Positions 62,401 through 64,000 of a DNA stretch of 64,000 nucleotides are shown piece after piece. The DNA comes from Craspedostauros australis. Taxonomy: Eukaryota; Bacillariophyta; Bacillariophyceae; Mastogloiales; Achnanthaceae. Position numbers and translations under genes: made by a program. Where the stretch lies: contig JAMXDE010000003.1 of NCBI GenBank assembly GCA_026770025.1, positions 3,807,152-3,871,151 of the forward strand. Reading direction: 5' to 3'. Position 1 is the first letter of the stretch. Each line of letters opens with the position of its first letter. The notes under the pieces were generated by a model. It had not been told where the DNA came from. It worked only from the letters and a program-made list of their open reading frames with translations, and did not search any database.

Positions 62401-64000
62401 CTCGACAGTCGCATGGGTGTCATCCAGAGTGAGCGGATGCGGATTGGAGAGTTGCATGGATGTGAGTTGGTGTTGATACAGCTGTGGACTCGACAGTCGC
62501 ATGGGTGTCATCCAGAGTGAGTGGATGCGGATTGGAGAGTCGCATGGATGTGAGTTGGTGTTGATACAGCTGTGGACTCGACAGTCGCATGGGTGTCATC
62601 CAGAGTGAGTGGATGCGGATTGGAGAGTCGCATGGATGTGAGTTGGTGTTGATACAGCTGTGGACTCGACAGTCCCATGGGTGTCATCCAGAGTGAGTGG
62701 ATGCGGATTGGAGAGTCGCATGGATGTGAGTTGGTGTTGATACAGCTGTGGACTCGACAGTCGCATGGGTGTCATCCAGAGTGAGCGGATGCGGATTGGA
62801 GAGTTGCATGGATGTGAGTTGGTGTTGATACAGCTGTGGACTCGACAGTCGCATGGGTGTCATCCAGAGTGAGCGGATGCGGATTGGAGAGTCGCATGGA
62901 TGTGAGTTGGTGTTGATACAGCTGTGGCTGTGGACTCGACAGTCGCATGGGTGTCATCCAGAGTGAGTGGATGCGGATTGGAGAGTTGCATGGATGTGAG
63001 TTGGTGTTGATACAGCTGTGGACTCGACAGTCGCATGGGTGTCATCCAGAGTGAGCGGATGCGGATTGGAGAGTCGCATGGATGTGAGTTGGTGTTGATA
63101 CAGCTGTGGCTGTGGACTCGACAGTCGCATGGGTGTCATCCAGAGTGAGCGGATGCGGATTGGAGAGTTGCATGGATGTGAGTTGGTGTTGATACAGCTA
63201 TGGCTGTGGACTCGACAGTCGCATGGGTGTCATCCAGAGTGAGCGGATGCGGATTGGAGAGTTGCATGGATGTGAGTTGGTGTTGATACAGCTGTGGACT
63301 CGACAGTTCGCATGGGTGTCATCCAGAGTGAGTGGATGCGGATTGGAGAGTCGCATGGATGTGAGTTGGTGTTGATACAGCTGTGGACTCGACAGTCGCA
63401 TGGGTGTCATCCAGAGTGAGCGGATGCGGATTGGAGAGTCGCATGGATGTGAGTTGGTGTTGATACAGCTGTGGCTGTGGACTCGACAGTCGCATGGGTG
63501 TCATCCAGAGTGAGCGGATGCGGATTGGAGAGTCGCATGGATGTGAGTTGGTGTTGATACAGCTGTGGACTCGACAGTCGCATGGGTGTCATCCAGAGTG
63601 AGCGGATGCGGATTGGAGAGTCGCATGGATGTGAGTTGGTGTTGATACAGCTGTGGACTCGACAGTCGCATGGGTGTCATCCAGAGTGAGCGGATGCGGA
63701 TTGGAGAGTTGCATGGATGTGAGTTGGGGTTGATACAGCTGTGGACTCGACAGTCGCATGGGTGTCATCCAGAGTGAGCGGATGCGGATTGGAGAGTCGC
63801 ATGGATGTGAGTTGGTGTTGATACAGCTGTGGACTCGACAGTCGCATGGGTGTCATCCAGAGTGAGCGGATGTGGATTGGAGAGTCGCATGGATGTGAGT
63901 TGGTGTTGATACAGCTATGGCTGTGGACTCGACAGTCGCATTGGGTGGTCATTTCCAGAGTGGAACTCGGATGCGATTTGGAGTAGTCGCGCATGGATGT
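47425..64000. repeat. satellite DNA array of 88-bp and 94-bp units (about 185 copies)
   Basis: Uninterrupted head-to-tail tandem array of at least 16.5 kb, running off the end. The base unit is 88 bp: it starts GAGTGAGCGGATGCGGATTG, contains GAGTYGCATGGATGTGAGTT, TTGATACAGCTGTGGACTC and CAGTCGCATGGGTGTCATCC. A 94-bp form has six extra bases (CAGCTRTGGCTGTGGACTC). Variation is confined to a few sites: C/T at unit positions 8, 14 and 27; T/G at 45; G/C at 65; and the hexamer. The first unit is the most diverged, as expected at an array edge. 88 is not a multiple of 3 and all frames close within ~61 codons, so it is not protein-coding. There are no unique spacers, so it is not CRISPR-like. GC is ~55%, unlike the AT-rich centromeres described in some diatoms; a subtelomeric or other heterochromatic satellite is possible. 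Confidence 0.97.

Noticed and set aside
47684..63592. Dozens of near-identical ~61-codon minus-strand frames (MTPMRLSSPQ…) across the repeat
   Set aside because: They are the satellite read in one frame over two units. Unit length 88 or 94 is not a multiple of 3, the frame always closes, and no leader, splice pattern or domain supports translation.
47425..64000. CRISPR-like or phage-type repeat array
   Set aside because: Units are contiguous with no unique spacers, no cas genes are present, and the host is eukaryotic.
1..64000. tRNA or rRNA genes
   Set aside because: A read-through for T-arm/box B-like words and rRNA-like blocks gave no convincing cloverleaf or rRNA segment. A covariance-model scan would be decisive but could not be run.

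Overview
The window looks like nuclear DNA of a diatom (photosynthetic stramenopile). The call rests on three points: a DUF6824-type domain (core around 'FDVLLGRGRPFQNH') fused to a SEC14-like domain at 23.1-25.4 kb; two paralogues of a diatom-enriched uncharacterised family ('VRF...IREYPMTLG...W') at 27.5 and 30.4 kb; and compact genes with sparse, short GT-AG introns (134, 282 and 205 bp). Bacterial-looking enzymes (TsaE, alanine racemase, D-aminoacyl-tRNA deacylase) sit among plainly eukaryotic genes (HBS1, a Golgi-type glycosyltransferase, an intron-split membrane phosphoesterase), so I read it as one eukaryotic contig and not as contamination.

Layout. 1-9.4 kb: the 5' part of a TsaE gene (cut by the window edge), an alanine racemase swollen by two very large low-complexity inserts, a signal-peptide/TM metallophosphoesterase with one intron, then a divergent D-aminoacyl-tRNA deacylase. 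9.8-21.0 kb: an HBS1-type ribosome-rescue GTPase gene on the minus strand, split in its coding sequence by a full-length 8.8-kb non-LTR retrotransposon (11719-20536) in the same orientation. The element has a perfect 17-bp target-site duplication, a (TTA)n tail and two intact long ORFs: ORF1 with a PHD-like finger, and ORF2 with endonuclease, reverse transcriptase, RNase H and a C-terminal zinc finger. Removing the element and one TSD copy restores the HBS1 frame exactly. 21.5-31.2 kb: a leucine-rich-repeat-like protein, the SEC14-DUF6824 protein and the two paralogues. 32.4-43.0 kb: a GT8-like glycosyltransferase, a SAP/double-RNase-H protein and a cysteine-rich, probably GPI-anchored surface protein with 13-residue repeats. 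43-47.4 kb: gene-poor, with a 41-bp perfect palindrome and a frameshifted remnant of a second, related retroelement. 47.4-64.0 kb: one uninterrupted satellite array of 88-bp and 94-bp units, running off the end of the sequence.

How the genes relate. No operon logic is expected. Several genes touch translation quality or D-amino-acid handling: TsaE (t6A tRNA modification), DTD (D-aminoacyl-tRNA hydrolysis), HBS1 (stalled ribosome rescue) and alanine racemase (D-Ala synthesis). The proximity may be chance. The most notable items are the apparently recent retrotransposon insertion that breaks HBS1 while supplying an ATG in frame with its GTPase half, and the highly homogeneous satellite, which carries higher-order duplications and is built from a diverged dimer of about 44 bp. 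The satellite is non-coding: the unit length is not a multiple of three and every frame closes within about two units.
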